From assembly GCA_025359805.1 (NCBI GenBank), contig JANYDU010000046.1, positions 27,277-91,276 on the forward strand: a stretch of DNA of 64,000 bases, given 5' to 3'. The notes beneath the pieces were generated by a model, which saw nothing but the letters and a program-made list of their open reading frames with translations, searched no databases and was not told the DNA's origin. This document shows positions 45,701-55,482 of this stretch, piece after piece; position 1 is the first letter of the stretch, and every line of letters begins with the position of its first letter. Position numbers and translations under genes: made by a program. The DNA is from Bacteroidota bacterium. GTDB lineage: Bacteria > Bacteroidota > Bacteroidia > UKL13-3.

Positions 45701-46696
45701 AGGGTTTAATCCATATCCTAAAATACCTGGATCATTATCTTCTCCATTATAACAAATTCCCAAATTTCTTGTTACATCACACTCAACATAATCATCAGAA
45801 TAATTTCCCAAATCAGGATCTACCCATTGACCAAAAATACAGCTATCAATTTTTTCGGTACTTCTGTTAATTACTTTGGTACGATAAAAAGTCATATTGT
45901 TTATTTCATTGTTTGTTGAAAATGCAAAGCATTGAGTTTGCAATTCAAGTCCAATAGGAACCCCTTGTGTTTCGGAGTGAATATTTCCCTTATCGTTATA
46001 AATCATAAACATCATTTGATCAGGAATATTTACTGTTACATTTTGTTCAAAAGATGGGTACTCTCCAAGATAGGGTTCATATTTTTTATTATTATTAAAA
46101 TCTACAAAAGGAGCTAAAAGAGGAGCTTGTCCTTGGGTAACATCTCCCTCGCAAGGCCAAGTTGCAATATCATCACTTGGGTTACTGAAGTTGTTTGAGT
46201 TGTTTCTAAAGTTATCCAAATCCGTTAGTTTTATACTCCAAATTTTATCATATTTTTTACATGCATCAGCATTAATGGATGCTGTTGCATTTGTTAATGG
46301 GCCGGGGTAATAATCGTTACCATTTTGTCTGTAAGTTTGAGCTGCAATTCGAATATTATTATTAGTAACTCCTCCAATCCATAAAGCTCCAGAGAATAAT
46401 GAGTTTTTAGAAACCTGCCCCGGAAGCACTTTAGGAATTTCGTATTTTGCGTTACTTAAATTCCACCACATATCACCTCCATTTAAAATAGTGGTACGAA
46501 CATTATTTACATCTAGTGCTCGTTGTGCAGTTGCTGATGCACAACCCGAACCCATTTTCATTAATATTAATTGAGGATTGTTAGCTGGTTTAATTCCAAT
46601 GTTTTCTTTTGCTTCAACAATTAAAGAAGTAAATAACAATGCTGTGGCAATGCACAGTATTTTGAAAATTTGTAATGAAGAATTCAAGCGTTTCAT
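42713..46696 (-). CDS. Very large secreted surface protein with T9SS-like C-terminal domain
   Basis: A 1,327-residue secreted protein. Signal peptide ~1-30 (hydrophobic core at 12-27). The N-terminal part has the conserved MWWNLSNAKYEIPK and SLFSGALWIGG elements seen in a Bacteroidota family of cell-surface proteins. The last ~90 residues (from VPNPYYAFSTYEDPGN) form a FlgD-like/T9SS sorting domain with INIYSIDGVLVRSIKRDDG and IVSGIYLIHIYA. The passenger function is unknown. It is 31 bases after the TonB-dependent receptor and 62 before the PorV-like gene, one operon. Confidence 0.8.
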   Translation of the reverse strand: MKRLNSSLQIFKILCIATALLFTSLIVEAKENIGIKPANNPQLILMKMGSGCASATAQRALDVNNVRTTILNGGDMWWNLSNAKYEIPKVLPGQVSKNSLFSGALWIGGVTNNNIRIAAQTYRQNGNDYYPGPLTNATASINADACKKYDKIWSIKLTDLDNFRNNSNNFSNPSDDIATWPCEGDVTQGQAPLLAPFVDFNNNKKYEPYLGEYPSFEQNVTVNIPDQMMFMIYNDKGNIHSETQGVPIGLELQTQCFAFSTNNEINNMTFYRTKVINRSTEKIDSCIFGQWVDPDLGNYSDDYVECDVTRNLGICYNGEDNDPGILGYGLNPPSIGVNFFQGPKDSKGKEIGLTKFVYYNNDFSQQGNPQRPEHYWGYLNGRWKDATPITYGGNGHGGSDTASFMFPGTTDPAIPKRAEWTERIAGNTPGDRRFLQTAGPFSLLPGAVNTITIGVVWARATTGGATGSFNLLKQASDKAYALFKNNFALITGPPAPKMSIVELNNQLLFTIIPDTTVENFVTSFAGQGVCETRTTYRFQGYQVFQVKLPNIPGDVYDPSQAQLIAQFDINDSVSKVVNKYFDPDLGVYVSKRMVSGANTGIQHSFLINKDFFQSGSNQGLINFQNYNYFILAYSVATTCINDPLQYLESSKTINEDAIHIYTVTPHDPAPRGNGTQINSNFGDGIPVTQYEGVGNGGYSIQLSQQSINQALSSNSLYKSNPRTYLQGSSPVYVKVIDPLSVRAADFVLFMKDSSKSVKKDSALTASQTTWYLRNLTTGETKAAERTIDNQYEQLFPQWGLSININQSISPGDANSLVDLSNGYISSSMVFADDKSKPWLIGVSDEDANYAPYNITNQLNWIRAGLAGKDLSPPFSNAQTSDFGTTSGALDPRKNYGKMINATWSPYALAARFQQVAGSLGSNGPGWSQQPGGTTDNPISDLQSVQVVLTSDKSKWSRCIVLETGEDKNINVGGADKMDVRLAKSVDKNGRTTDNGGLSGATNVDAADYISPTGMGWFPGYAINVETGERLNILFGEDSSLPSENGQDMLWNPTENVASYNRGGSPIFGGKHFIYVMGVKKFSLSNGSIKYTPTRYDACKNYSALMGDLLNQSDANGNLSAPLAYITRKRVFYSQALYTSIPTVSNSTVLKSVYDGIIPSDVTISINVKRPYASYQLGGYKDLSGQLTPPDTATNHGLPYYTFSTKGFAAQTNEQFAKKALDIVNIVPNPYYAFSTYEDPGNALDTRIKITNLPKRCTINIYSIDGVLVRSIKRDDGTKTYEEWDLKNDAKVPIVSGIYLIHIYATDLGEERMLKWYGVMRPADYDSF

Positions 46697-46727
46697 TTGT
46701 TATGTGTTTATTCTTGTTATGAAAAAA

Positions 46728-49700
46728 TTAAAATGTTACTGATATACCTAAACGTGTAAGCCTTGGTAAGGCAAAATTGGTAGGATTTACAACCTTCACA
46801 TTATACAAGTCAGCAAACGACTGCGCACTGGTTGCACTCTTAATTGCTGCGTTTGCTTGTGGCGAACTTAAATATCCATCACTATACGCAGAGCCTGTGT
46901 ATTGGTAAACACTTAGCACATTATCTGCATTAAAAATATTTTGAATTTCAAGGTATATACGTAATCTATAAAATGTTGTTTTACCTTCAAGACTTTCACT
47001 TTTTATGGTAAAGTATTTATCAATATTTATATCTGTATAAAATTGTGATGGCAGATTTGCTCCGTTAATTGTTCCTTTAACTTGGCTACGTGAGGCAACT
47101 CCATCTTGTGCAGTTGTAATAGGTTGAATAATTTGTGTATATGGTCTACCCGATGACGAATTGAAAATTAAGTTAAAGCCTGCATTTTCAAATATTTTCT
47201 TTCCACCAACAATAGGTCCATCATAAAACTTTCCTTCTTTGTAATGATAATCAAATACGCCTTTTAAAATATGGCGGGTATCAAAATTTGAAGGAAAAAT
47301 ATTTCTTTGTTGCGATAATCCAGACTGAATTAATGATGCACTTGAACTGATATTTGAACCCGTTGCTTCGGCAAATTGTAAAGTATAATTTGCTGTTAAA
47401 TTTACATTTCCCAGCTCTCTTAACGTGTATTCAAGTCTAACACTTTTTACTGTTGAAAAATCAATATTTCCATAGGTAGTATAATCATAAGGCCAAGCTT
47501 GAGTGTATCTGTATTGTTGAAGTAAATTACGGAACTCACGATATGAACCAATGATTCCCAAACTCGCATCATCACCAATTTGTTGGCGGAAACCAATTTC
47601 AAAATCTGTTACTTGAGTCATTTTCAAATCAGGATTTCCAATAACAGCACCTTGCCTATTACTCATATAATAATAATCATCAAACTGTGCAATATTAGCT
47701 CCTTGTGTTGGGCGTTGCGCCAATACATCATAAGTACCAAAAAATTGAGCCGTTGTGGATATAGGAAAAGAGAACCAAATACGTGGTAAAAATTTTACAT
47801 CTGGAGTATAATTTTTAAATGAAGCTGCATCTGGATTTTTTTGCCCTGCATTAACAAGATAAGGGGTATTACGAGAAATTTGAGAACCATTTGCTACTGA
47901 GTTTTTGAAAAGTGTTTGAGGATCTGTTACTGGATTTCCATTTGCATCAAACCAATCATTTCCATTTCTAAATCCCGAAATATGAGTTTGTCCTTGAGTT
48001 TGCTTTTCGTTATCAATATAAACAGCATAACCATCGCCAATATTAGAAGGAATACTTGATGCAAGATTCAATGCATCGTTTCTTTTTACATCACCAACAG
48101 AATAAATTGGAGCCAATGAATATGGATCTTTTAATACTTGTTGATTAGCATCATAACGCTCCATACGCATACCTAAACGAACAATCAAATCTTTAAATAC
48201 AAATTTATCTTGCACCCAAGCTGCCATATAAATTGGTTGAAACGCTCCAAGCGGGCGAAGTTGTTTATCCTGTAAAAATTTATCAATGCTTTGTTTGCCA
48301 TCCACTCTATTGCCTAAATAATCATACCCATAATAATTAACATATGAGTTTCCATTATTTAATAACTCATCGGCATTAAACATCTTTAATGAATACGTGC
48401 TTGGATTGTATAAGTTCACATCCAATTTTGTTTCATTGGTAATTGGATTCCCATAAACATCTGTAGCACCTTGAGCCATTAATTGTGTACGTAAATTTTT
48501 ATCAAAATTACTTTGATTGGCTTCTACAATATAAGGATGAAATTTTACTGTATCTTGAAAAACGCCATTGGCATTAAAATTTAAAATAGCTTTATCTGGT
48601 GATAAACTATCTGTAAATTGTTGGTTTGTTAATTGTCTCATCAACAACCATAATGTATTCGCATTTAAAGAATAACCTCTTTGAAATTGTTGCTCATAAG
48701 TAAATCCAAATTGTAAATCGTGACGGGCTTTTGGATTGGTACCAACACTTGCTTCACTCATTACATATAACGAGTATGTTTCGTTCATTTGTTTACTATA
48801 ATTGGCTTGCAATGCTCCAGCATTATTCCACATATATGAATACACACCAGTTGGTTCATATCCATTAAGCAAACCACCTTGTTGAGTAATTTCACTCAAA
48901 CTTCTAATTGGTAAATTATTTTTATTGTAATAATCAAATATGGTTCGGGTATAATTTCCTTTTACAGTATTAATATCTGCTTGTTGAAAAGTGGTAAGCG
49001 TATCTGTTTGTGTTGATCTTTGTTTCCAATAATTTGTTAAATATACATAAGCCGAATCTCCGTTTTTAGTTTTGTAACCATATCTATCAGCAGGTTCACC
49101 AGTAGTAGTAAAACTCTTTTGTATTCTATCATAAGTTGAAGTAGAGTATGTACTAAACTTACCAATATAGCCATAGTTAAAAAAATCCTCACCGTAATCA
49201 GCACTTTTTGATTCTTGATAATATCTCTCATAAGAAAGCCTTACAGTATAAAACGCATTGGATATGAATGCCTTTTTCGCTTCTTCATCAGTTTTTTTAG
49301 TAAAGGTTTGTGTAAACTGAACGTAAGGTCTAACGGTTACAAAAGTACTTAGCGCATTGTTTGATGAGTTAAGTAATGAGTTGGAATAATTTGCTGCATT
49401 AAATGCACCACGCCCGCTTTGATAATTAGCTTGGTAACCAAACTTTACATTGATATTGTTTGCAGGTGAATAAGTAAAACTTCCTGATAAATTATAGTTT
49501 TGTTGAGCAACATTTTGTCTGTAAGGTATTTTTTGTAAATCATTTTGAGTGAGATATTCGGCAGAGTTTACAAATCCTCCAGTTGCACTTTTTGTTAACG
49601 GTTGATATTCTATTTGACGCAATACTTCCGGTTTTACTTGATATAAATCTGTTACTGATAAACGTGGATCACGAGTATATGTACCAGTTCCAGCAATAGA

Positions 49701-50540
49701 AAATCCAAATAATACCCTTTCTGTATTTTGTTTTCCTTTGTTTATAATTTTAATTGGTCCTGCAATAAATGCTTGTAATTCGTTAGACTGTGAATTGTCT
49801 AAATAACCGTAAAACGGACTTGAAGTTCTGTATTCAAAAAAACGTTGAAAGATTTTTGAAGGTGATTTTGTAGAAATAGCAATCGCTCCACCAATAAAAT
49901 CTCCATATTGAGCTGGTGTTCCACCAGTAATAATAGTTACCTGATCAATAGCTCCTTGAGGAATTCCACTTTGACCATTTACTCGCACACCATCCACATA
50001 ATAAGCGGTACCATCAGAGCGAGCTCCTCTAAAATTTGGTGTTCCTCCAGCTCTTGCATCCACTCCAGCAAATGTATTGGCAATCATATTTGGATTACGT
50101 TGTGGCAAACGCATTACTTCTTTTGCTGTAACCGTACCCCCTCCTTTTCCTTCTGGATCCACTAATGGCTTTTTACGAATCACTGTCACTTCAATTAAAT
50201 TAGTCCCATTTTCATTGGATTCCAAATTGATATTTTGAAATGTGGTTACATCACTCACAATATCCACATCAGTAATCACAGAATTTCTATACCCAACAGA
50301 TGTAACCTTAATTTCATATTCACCGGGCTGAAGTGTTTTTATAACATAATTTCCATCGTCATCTGTAATGGCTGTTGCTTTTAATATTCCGTTAAGGAAT
50401 AAACTAACACTAACAAAATCCATGGGCTTTTTTGTTTTAGCATCAATTACTTTACCACGTAATTCTCCTAACTGAGATTGTGCATTAGCTAATAAACAAA
50501 AACCTAAAAATGCGAATAGTAAACTGTATATTTTTTTCAT
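46728..50540 (-). CDS. Large TonB-dependent outer-membrane receptor
   Basis: A 1,270-residue SusC/CirA-like receptor. Signal peptide ~1-20; a carboxypeptidase-regulatory-like domain (~25-115, GELRGKVIDAKTKKPMDFVSV, shortened here); the plug domain (~125-245, with GVDARAGGTPNFRGARSDG, YYVDGVRV and GGTPAQYGDFIGG); then the 22-strand barrel to a terminal Phe (LGISVTF). The usual SusD partner is not next to it; instead a T9SS cargo and a PorV-like protein follow. The substrate is unknown. First gene of the three-gene operon. Confidence 0.88.
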   Translation of the reverse strand: MKKIYSLLFAFLGFCLLANAQSQLGELRGKVIDAKTKKPMDFVSVSLFLNGILKATAITDDDGNYVIKTLQPGEYEIKVTSVGYRNSVITDVDIVSDVTTFQNINLESNENGTNLIEVTVIRKKPLVDPEGKGGGTVTAKEVMRLPQRNPNMIANTFAGVDARAGGTPNFRGARSDGTAYYVDGVRVNGQSGIPQGAIDQVTIITGGTPAQYGDFIGGAIAISTKSPSKIFQRFFEYRTSSPFYGYLDNSQSNELQAFIAGPIKIINKGKQNTERVLFGFSIAGTGTYTRDPRLSVTDLYQVKPEVLRQIEYQPLTKSATGGFVNSAEYLTQNDLQKIPYRQNVAQQNYNLSGSFTYSPANNINVKFGYQANYQSGRGAFNAANYSNSLLNSSNNALSTFVTVRPYVQFTQTFTKKTDEEAKKAFISNAFYTVRLSYERYYQESKSADYGEDFFNYGYIGKFSTYSTSTYDRIQKSFTTTGEPADRYGYKTKNGDSAYVYLTNYWKQRSTQTDTLTTFQQADINTVKGNYTRTIFDYYNKNNLPIRSLSEITQQGGLLNGYEPTGVYSYMWNNAGALQANYSKQMNETYSLYVMSEASVGTNPKARHDLQFGFTYEQQFQRGYSLNANTLWLLMRQLTNQQFTDSLSPDKAILNFNANGVFQDTVKFHPYIVEANQSNFDKNLRTQLMAQGATDVYGNPITNETKLDVNLYNPSTYSLKMFNADELLNNGNSYVNYYGYDYLGNRVDGKQSIDKFLQDKQLRPLGAFQPIYMAAWVQDKFVFKDLIVRLGMRMERYDANQQVLKDPYSLAPIYSVGDVKRNDALNLASSIPSNIGDGYAVYIDNEKQTQGQTHISGFRNGNDWFDANGNPVTDPQTLFKNSVANGSQISRNTPYLVNAGQKNPDAASFKNYTPDVKFLPRIWFSFPISTTAQFFGTYDVLAQRPTQGANIAQFDDYYYMSNRQGAVIGNPDLKMTQVTDFEIGFRQQIGDDASLGIIGSYREFRNLLQQYRYTQAWPYDYTTYGNIDFSTVKSVRLEYTLRELGNVNLTANYTLQFAEATGSNISSSASLIQSGLSQQRNIFPSNFDTRHILKGVFDYHYKEGKFYDGPIVGGKKIFENAGFNLIFNSSSGRPYTQIIQPITTAQDGVASRSQVKGTINGANLPSQFYTDINIDKYFTIKSESLEGKTTFYRLRIYLEIQNIFNADNVLSVYQYTGSAYSDGYLSSPQANAAIKSATSAQSFADLYNVKVVNPTNFALPRLTRLGISVTF

Positions 50541-50650
50541 TAAACTATGATTTACGAATTGGCGTATTAAAATTATGAATTGGTAAATTAAATTAAATTA
50601 GATTAATTAATCAAAATTTAACGTGTAATAAAATTTCCCCAATCCATTTG

Positions 50651-51583
50651 TTATTCATTTAACTCTTTTATTTTTTGTAATAAAACGGTAGATATTTTTT
50701 TGTAGGACTCTGATGTCCAACCTCCAACATGTGGTGTTAACACCGTTTGTGATGAGGTTTTAAAATATTCAAAAATATTTTTTTCTGCTTCGTTCATGGT
50801 GCTTAATTTTTCGTTTTCGAGAACATCCAATGCCGAAGCAAGTATTTTTCCACTTTTCATTGCCTCCATTAAATCCTCCAACTTTACAATTTTCCCTCTC
50901 GATAAATTCAGTAAAAAAATATTTTTCCTGAACTTATTTAAGAACTCTTTATTCGCTAAAAATTTAGTTTCATTTGTTAAAGGAATATGAAAAGATATAA
51001 CATCAGCGTGTTCAAAAATTTCATCCATCGTTACTTCCGAAACAAATTCATCAGCAAAATTTTTTAAATATTTATCATACGCTAAAACTTTCACATCAAA
51101 CCCAGATAATTTTTTTGCAACTGATTTCCCTGTATTTCCGTAGCCAATAATTCCAATTGTTTTTCCATTTAATTCCACTCCCCTATTTCCTTCTCTATCC
51201 CAAATTAGTTTTCTTACTTCATCATCTGCTTTAATAATATTGGCAAATAAACACAACATCATTCCTATCGTTTGTTCGCCCACTGCATCAGCATTTGCTT
51301 CACCTGCGTTAAAATATTTTATTCCATTTTCGTCACAATAATCAGTATCAATATTATCAACTCCAGAACCGGCACGTGCTATAAATTTAAGGTTGATTGC
51401 TTTACAAAGAACATCTTTATCAATTTGAGTTTTAGTGCGCACCACTAAACCTTCGTACTTATCTATTTCTGTTAACAAATCGGCTCTTGCTGCATTGGGT
51501 TTATAATTTATTTCATAACCAAGTTTAAGCAATCCATTTGTTAAAATTTCATGCACATCATCAATAATAAAAATTCTTTTCAT
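50651..51583 (-). CDS. NAD-dependent 2-hydroxyacid dehydrogenase (phosphoglycerate dehydrogenase-like)
   Basis: A 310-residue D-isomer dehydrogenase, probably 3-phosphoglycerate dehydrogenase for serine synthesis. Substrate-domain FIARAGSGVDNIDTDYC and the Rossmann motif GIIGYGNTGKSVAKKL (~146-161) are followed by LLNLSRGKIV, with the catalytic Arg, and LTPHVGGWTSES, with the catalytic His. No ACT regulatory domain. I chose the ATG at 51583; the frame extends 17 codons upstream but without a better start. Isolated on the minus strand. Confidence 0.88.
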   Translation of the reverse strand: MKRIFIIDDVHEILTNGLLKLGYEINYKPNAARADLLTEIDKYEGLVVRTKTQIDKDVLCKAINLKFIARAGSGVDNIDTDYCDENGIKYFNAGEANADAVGEQTIGMMLCLFANIIKADDEVRKLIWDREGNRGVELNGKTIGIIGYGNTGKSVAKKLSGFDVKVLAYDKYLKNFADEFVSEVTMDEIFEHADVISFHIPLTNETKFLANKEFLNKFRKNIFLLNLSRGKIVKLEDLMEAMKSGKILASALDVLENEKLSTMNEAEKNIFEYFKTSSQTVLTPHVGGWTSESYKKISTVLLQKIKELNE

Positions 51584-51729
51584 CAAACCGTTTATGTAAA
51601 AAATTTGGTGCACGAGTTTAATACAATAGTTCAATAAAAAATAAAATTGGTTGCACCAACAAGAATTAGTGAGCAGTGAGGAGTGAGAAGTGAGTTTTAA
51701 ACTATGTACCCTGAACTAAAAACTATCAA

Positions 51730-53082
51730 CTAATAAAGCATTCGCCCAACGCTAAAGTAAATAGCTAATCCTAATAAATCATTTGTGGTGGTGATAAAAG
51801 GGCCGGTGGCAATAGCAGGATCTATTTTCATTTTATTTAAAACCAAGGGTATAAATGTGCCGAGTACTGATGCAAAAACTATCACTGTAATTAATGCAAC
51901 ACTCACCGTAATTGCCAAATCAAATGAATCAGAAAAAAACATGTTGTACGCAAAAATAAGTGCCGAACAAATAATTCCGTTTAACATTCCTACACGTAAT
52001 TCTTTTAAAATTTTAGGCATAATATTTTTTGTACCCAATGTATTATTTGCTAAACCTTGAACCACAATTGCAGATGATTGCACTCCGGCATTTCCTCCCA
52101 TAGCGGCAATGAGCGGAATAAAAAAAGCCATCTCGGGATGTATTTGAATTTGATCTTCATATACCGCAATAAAACGCGATGAAGCAATTCCTCCCAATAA
52201 ACCAATTAGCAGCCAAGGCAACCGTGCACGCGAAAGCACCCAAACTTTATCTGTTGAATCTACATCTTCAGTAATACCACTCATCAACTGGTAATCTTCG
52301 TTGGCTTCTTCTTCAATTACTTCCACCACATCATCCACAGTAATTCTTCCCACCAATTGCCCAAGTGCATTTACAACAGGCAGCACTACCATATCATACT
52401 TCTTAAATAGGTTTGCAATTTCTTGTGAGTCGGTTGAAGTGGAAACAGAAATAACTTGCTTGTTAAATACTTCTTCAATTTTTAATTCGGGTTTGGAGAG
52501 GATTAAATTTTTTAGTGTGATGATGCCAACCAAACGTTCAAATTCATCAACAACATAAACTACATAAATCGTTTCTACGTTTTCCGCCTGCCGTCTTATT
52601 TCTTCAATACATTGTGCAACCGTCCAACTGATATTTGCTTTCACTAATTCAACAGCCATCAAACTTCCTGCTGTATATTCCTCATAATTTAATAAAGAAA
52701 GTAAGCTTGATGCAAACTCAATATCTGTTAAATTACCAATCACATCTTCTTGTTCTTTGGTATGAAGATGTCCGAGTACATAAGCCGCATCATCAGAATC
52801 CATATTCTGAATAAACTGATCGGCAATTTCTTTTGTAGAGTATGCCGAAAGAAAATGTGCTCTAACACTTTCTTCCATTTCAACCAATACTTTTACTATT
52901 TGTTCTTTAGGCACATTGCTCATTACATAACGAGCTTCTTCATTATCTAATTTATCAAGCAGTTCGGCAATATCCTGAGGGTAGATAGTTTGCAAAAGCT
53001 CACCAAGCGCTGTTGAATTTTGTTCACCAACGAGTTGTTTTACATTTTTTACAAAAGCAATATCAACCGATATGTTCTCCAT
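51730..53082 (-). CDS. mgtE: Magnesium transporter MgtE
   Basis: A 450-residue Mg2+ channel. Acidic N-terminal superhelical domain (~1-130), two CBS domains (~135-255) that gate by Mg2+ binding, a connecting helix, and a five-helix membrane domain from ~285 to 450 with GGNAGVQSSAI (residues ~330-340) and the terminal FITTTNDLLGLAIYF. Its ATG lies 20 bases inside the 3' end of rsmA, so translation is probably coupled. Confidence 0.93.
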   Translation of the reverse strand: MENISVDIAFVKNVKQLVGEQNSTALGELLQTIYPQDIAELLDKLDNEEARYVMSNVPKEQIVKVLVEMEESVRAHFLSAYSTKEIADQFIQNMDSDDAAYVLGHLHTKEQEDVIGNLTDIEFASSLLSLLNYEEYTAGSLMAVELVKANISWTVAQCIEEIRRQAENVETIYVVYVVDEFERLVGIITLKNLILSKPELKIEEVFNKQVISVSTSTDSQEIANLFKKYDMVVLPVVNALGQLVGRITVDDVVEVIEEEANEDYQLMSGITEDVDSTDKVWVLSRARLPWLLIGLLGGIASSRFIAVYEDQIQIHPEMAFFIPLIAAMGGNAGVQSSAIVVQGLANNTLGTKNIMPKILKELRVGMLNGIICSALIFAYNMFFSDSFDLAITVSVALITVIVFASVLGTFIPLVLNKMKIDPAIATGPFITTTNDLLGLAIYFSVGRMLY

Positions 53083-53896
53083 GTTGCATAACCAAATGAG
53101 TGAGCGTTACAAAATTTTCTACCGATAATTCTTCGGCACGTTTATCCGAAAAGCCACTGGCCTGCAATATTTCATCTTTAATATGAAATTGTTGTAAAGC
53201 ATTTCGTAATTTTTTTCTACGTTGATTAAATCCAGCCTTCACCACTTTAAATAACATTTTTTCGGGCACATCAAAATCAGTTGTTCTGCGCTTCAACCTA
53301 ATTACTCCAGATTTTACTTTTGGTGGCGGATCAAAAACAGTTTCACTTACTGTAAATAAATATTCTACATCATAATAAGCCTGAGTAAGCACACTTAAAA
53401 TTCCATACTCTTTGCTCCGTGGATTGGCACTAAAACGTTCTCCTACTTCTTTTTGAAACATACCAACCATTAATGGAATTTGATTTTTATTTTCGATGAT
53501 TTTAAAAACTATTTGGGATGAAATATTGTAAGGGAAATTTCCAATTAACGAAAAAGGCTCTTTAAACAAATCCGCTAAATTCAAATGCAAAAAATCGCCT
53601 TCAATTAATTTATTTTCTAATGCGGGAAAATGTTCCTTAAGCCATACTATAGATTCTTTATCAATATCAATAGCATGCGTTTCAAAAGTTTTTTGTTCTA
53701 ATAAATATTTGGTAAGCACACCCATTCCTGGTCCAATTTCCAATACCACATTTGTTTTACATTCATCCGTAAAAGCCTTAACTATATTATAAGCAATGCC
53801 TTCGTCTTTTAAAAAATGCTGACCCAAATGTTTTTTAGCACGCACTTTATCCCTTTTTTCGGGCTTCACATTTTCTGTTTGAAACAAGTTTTTCAT
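53063..53896 (-). CDS. rsmA: 16S rRNA dimethyladenosine transferase (KsgA)
   Basis: Dimethylates two adjacent adenosines near the 3' end of 16S rRNA. The 277 residues show AKKHLGQHFLKDEGI (~21-35), the SAM motif VVLEIGPGMGVLTKYLL and the catalytic NFPYNIS motif (~119-125), with the C-terminal RRKKLRNAL segment. It overlaps mgtE by 20 bases. Divergent from the aminopeptidase gene. Confidence 0.96.
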   Translation of the reverse strand: MKNLFQTENVKPEKRDKVRAKKHLGQHFLKDEGIAYNIVKAFTDECKTNVVLEIGPGMGVLTKYLLEQKTFETHAIDIDKESIVWLKEHFPALENKLIEGDFLHLNLADLFKEPFSLIGNFPYNISSQIVFKIIENKNQIPLMVGMFQKEVGERFSANPRSKEYGILSVLTQAYYDVEYLFTVSETVFDPPPKVKSGVIRLKRRTTDFDVPEKMLFKVVKAGFNQRRKKLRNALQQFHIKDEILQASGFSDKRAEELSVENFVTLTHLVMQHGEHIG

Positions 53897-53939
53897 TACC
53901 CTGCAAATAGAATGAATTTTTTGGATTAATAAGACTTCC

Positions 53940-53975
53940 TTTGATTAGCACATGAATCAAAATTTCATAGATTTG
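53940..53975 (+). promoter_or_regulatory. Possible promoter of the aminopeptidase operon
   Basis: TAGATTTG at 53968-53975 matches the -7 consensus 20 bases before the ATG at 53995. The nearest TTTG (53940-53943) is 24 bases upstream, somewhat far, so the -33 part is uncertain. Confidence 0.4.
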
Positions 53976-53994
53976 CGAGCACAAAAAAAACACA

Positions 53995-55437
53995 ATGACG
54001 ATACAAGTAAAATTATCAACCAAAACAGACCATACTATTTCAACCCTGTTTTTAGCTAATAAAAAAACAAAATGGGATTCACTCGGCTTAGATAAAAAAG
54101 AGATTGATTATATAGATAAAAAAATAAAAGCTGATGAAAAATTTATCACCATCAATCAATTTACACGAATAGTTTTTATTCAGTTGATGGAAGAGTTTGA
54201 TAAAAAAGAAAACCATCAAAAATTAGAAGGTTTACGTGGCGTTGGACATAAAACTTGCACAACTCTTAATGCTCATAAATATGCAACTATTCAACTTACT
54301 TCTGTAAATGATTTGAAAGACGAATTGCTTGCTGTTGCTGAAGGTTGCGCACTTAGCAATTACCAATTTTTAAAATATAGAACAGACAAAAAAGAGACCA
54401 ATACAGTAAAAGAAATTCAACTCATTAGTAAAAATATTACTAAGCGTGACGTTGAATTATTGAACATCACAATTGAAGCCGTTTGTAAAGCTCGTGATTT
54501 AGTTAATGAACCTCAATCTTATTTGGATGCAGTAACTTTTGCCAACGAAATGAAAGGCATGGGAAAACTTGCTGGCTTTAAAGTAGAAGTACTTAATAAA
54601 AAACAAATTGAAGCCTTAAAAATGGGCGGACTACTTTCGGTAAATTTAGGAAGTAAAACACCTCCAACTTTTACCATTATGGAATGGAAACCAACAAAAG
54701 CAAAAAATAAAAAGCCATTGGTTTTAGTTGGTAAAGGTGTGGTGTATGATACGGGTGGATTAAGTTTAAAACCAACTCCAAACAGCATGGATACTATGAA
54801 GTGTGATATGGCTGGAGGAGCTGCTGTGGCTGCAAGTATGTATGCTATTGCCAAATCAAATTTACCGTATCATGTTATTGCATTAGTGCCCGCAACGGAT
54901 AATCGTCCGGGCGAAAATGCTTATACACCAGGCGATGTTATTACCATGTATGATGGAAAAACCGTGGAGGTTTTGAACACCGATGCCGAAGGACGAATGT
55001 TATTGGCTGATGCATTATCATACGCAAAAAAATATAATCCTGAATTGGTGTTGGACTTTGCTACATTAACTGGAGCTGCTGCTGCTGCCATTGGTCAATA
55101 TGGAATTGTGTGCATGGGAACAGCAACCGAAAAACAAAAATCAACATTAAAAGAAAGTGGTAATAATGTGTATGAACGTTTGGTTGAATTCCCTTTTTGG
55201 GATGAATATGCAAAACTTATTAAAAGTGATATTGCCGATATGAAAAATATTGGAGGTCCGGTTGCAGGAGCAATTACTGCTGGAAAATTTTTAGAAAAAT
55301 ATACCAATTATAATTGGATGCACTTTGATATTGCAGGTCCAGCTTTTATTAACAATAACGATTCGTACCGAGGAAAAAATGCAACAGGAGTTGCTGTAAG
55401 ATTGATATTTGATTACGTTAAAAATTTAGCGAAATAA
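53995..55437 (+). CDS. Leucyl aminopeptidase (family M17)
   Basis: A cytosolic two-metal aminopeptidase of 480 residues. The M17 signature NTDAEGRM is at 328-335; metal and catalytic residues are Lys247, Asp252, Asp271, Asp330, Glu332 and Arg334. The C-terminal catalytic domain is conserved, the N-terminal domain weakly so. It is the first gene of a short plus-strand run with pdxA and a small exported protein. Confidence 0.94.
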   Translation: MTIQVKLSTKTDHTISTLFLANKKTKWDSLGLDKKEIDYIDKKIKADEKFITINQFTRIVFIQLMEEFDKKENHQKLEGLRGVGHKTCTTLNAHKYATIQLTSVNDLKDELLAVAEGCALSNYQFLKYRTDKKETNTVKEIQLISKNITKRDVELLNITIEAVCKARDLVNEPQSYLDAVTFANEMKGMGKLAGFKVEVLNKKQIEALKMGGLLSVNLGSKTPPTFTIMEWKPTKAKNKKPLVLVGKGVVYDTGGLSLKPTPNSMDTMKCDMAGGAAVAASMYAIAKSNLPYHVIALVPATDNRPGENAYTPGDVITMYDGKTVEVLNTDAEGRMLLADALSYAKKYNPELVLDFATLTGAAAAAIGQYGIVCMGTATEKQKSTLKESGNNVYERLVEFPFWDEYAKLIKSDIADMKNIGGPVAGAITAGKFLEKYTNYNWMHFDIAGPAFINNNDSYRGKNATGVAVRLIFDYVKNLAK

Positions 55438-55482
55438 CGCAATTACATAATTTCGTATTTATAAAATTACGATATAAAAAAC

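Noticed and set aside
50601..50612. GATTAATTAATC palindrome upstream of the TonB receptor
   Set aside because: AT-only short palindromes are expected by chance in this AT-rich spacer; no further evidence.
51650..51700. GTGAG/GTGAGG-rich stretch between the hydroxyacid dehydrogenase and mgtE
   Set aside because: Short purine-rich low-complexity spacer; no regular repeat unit, no gene or mobile-element ends.
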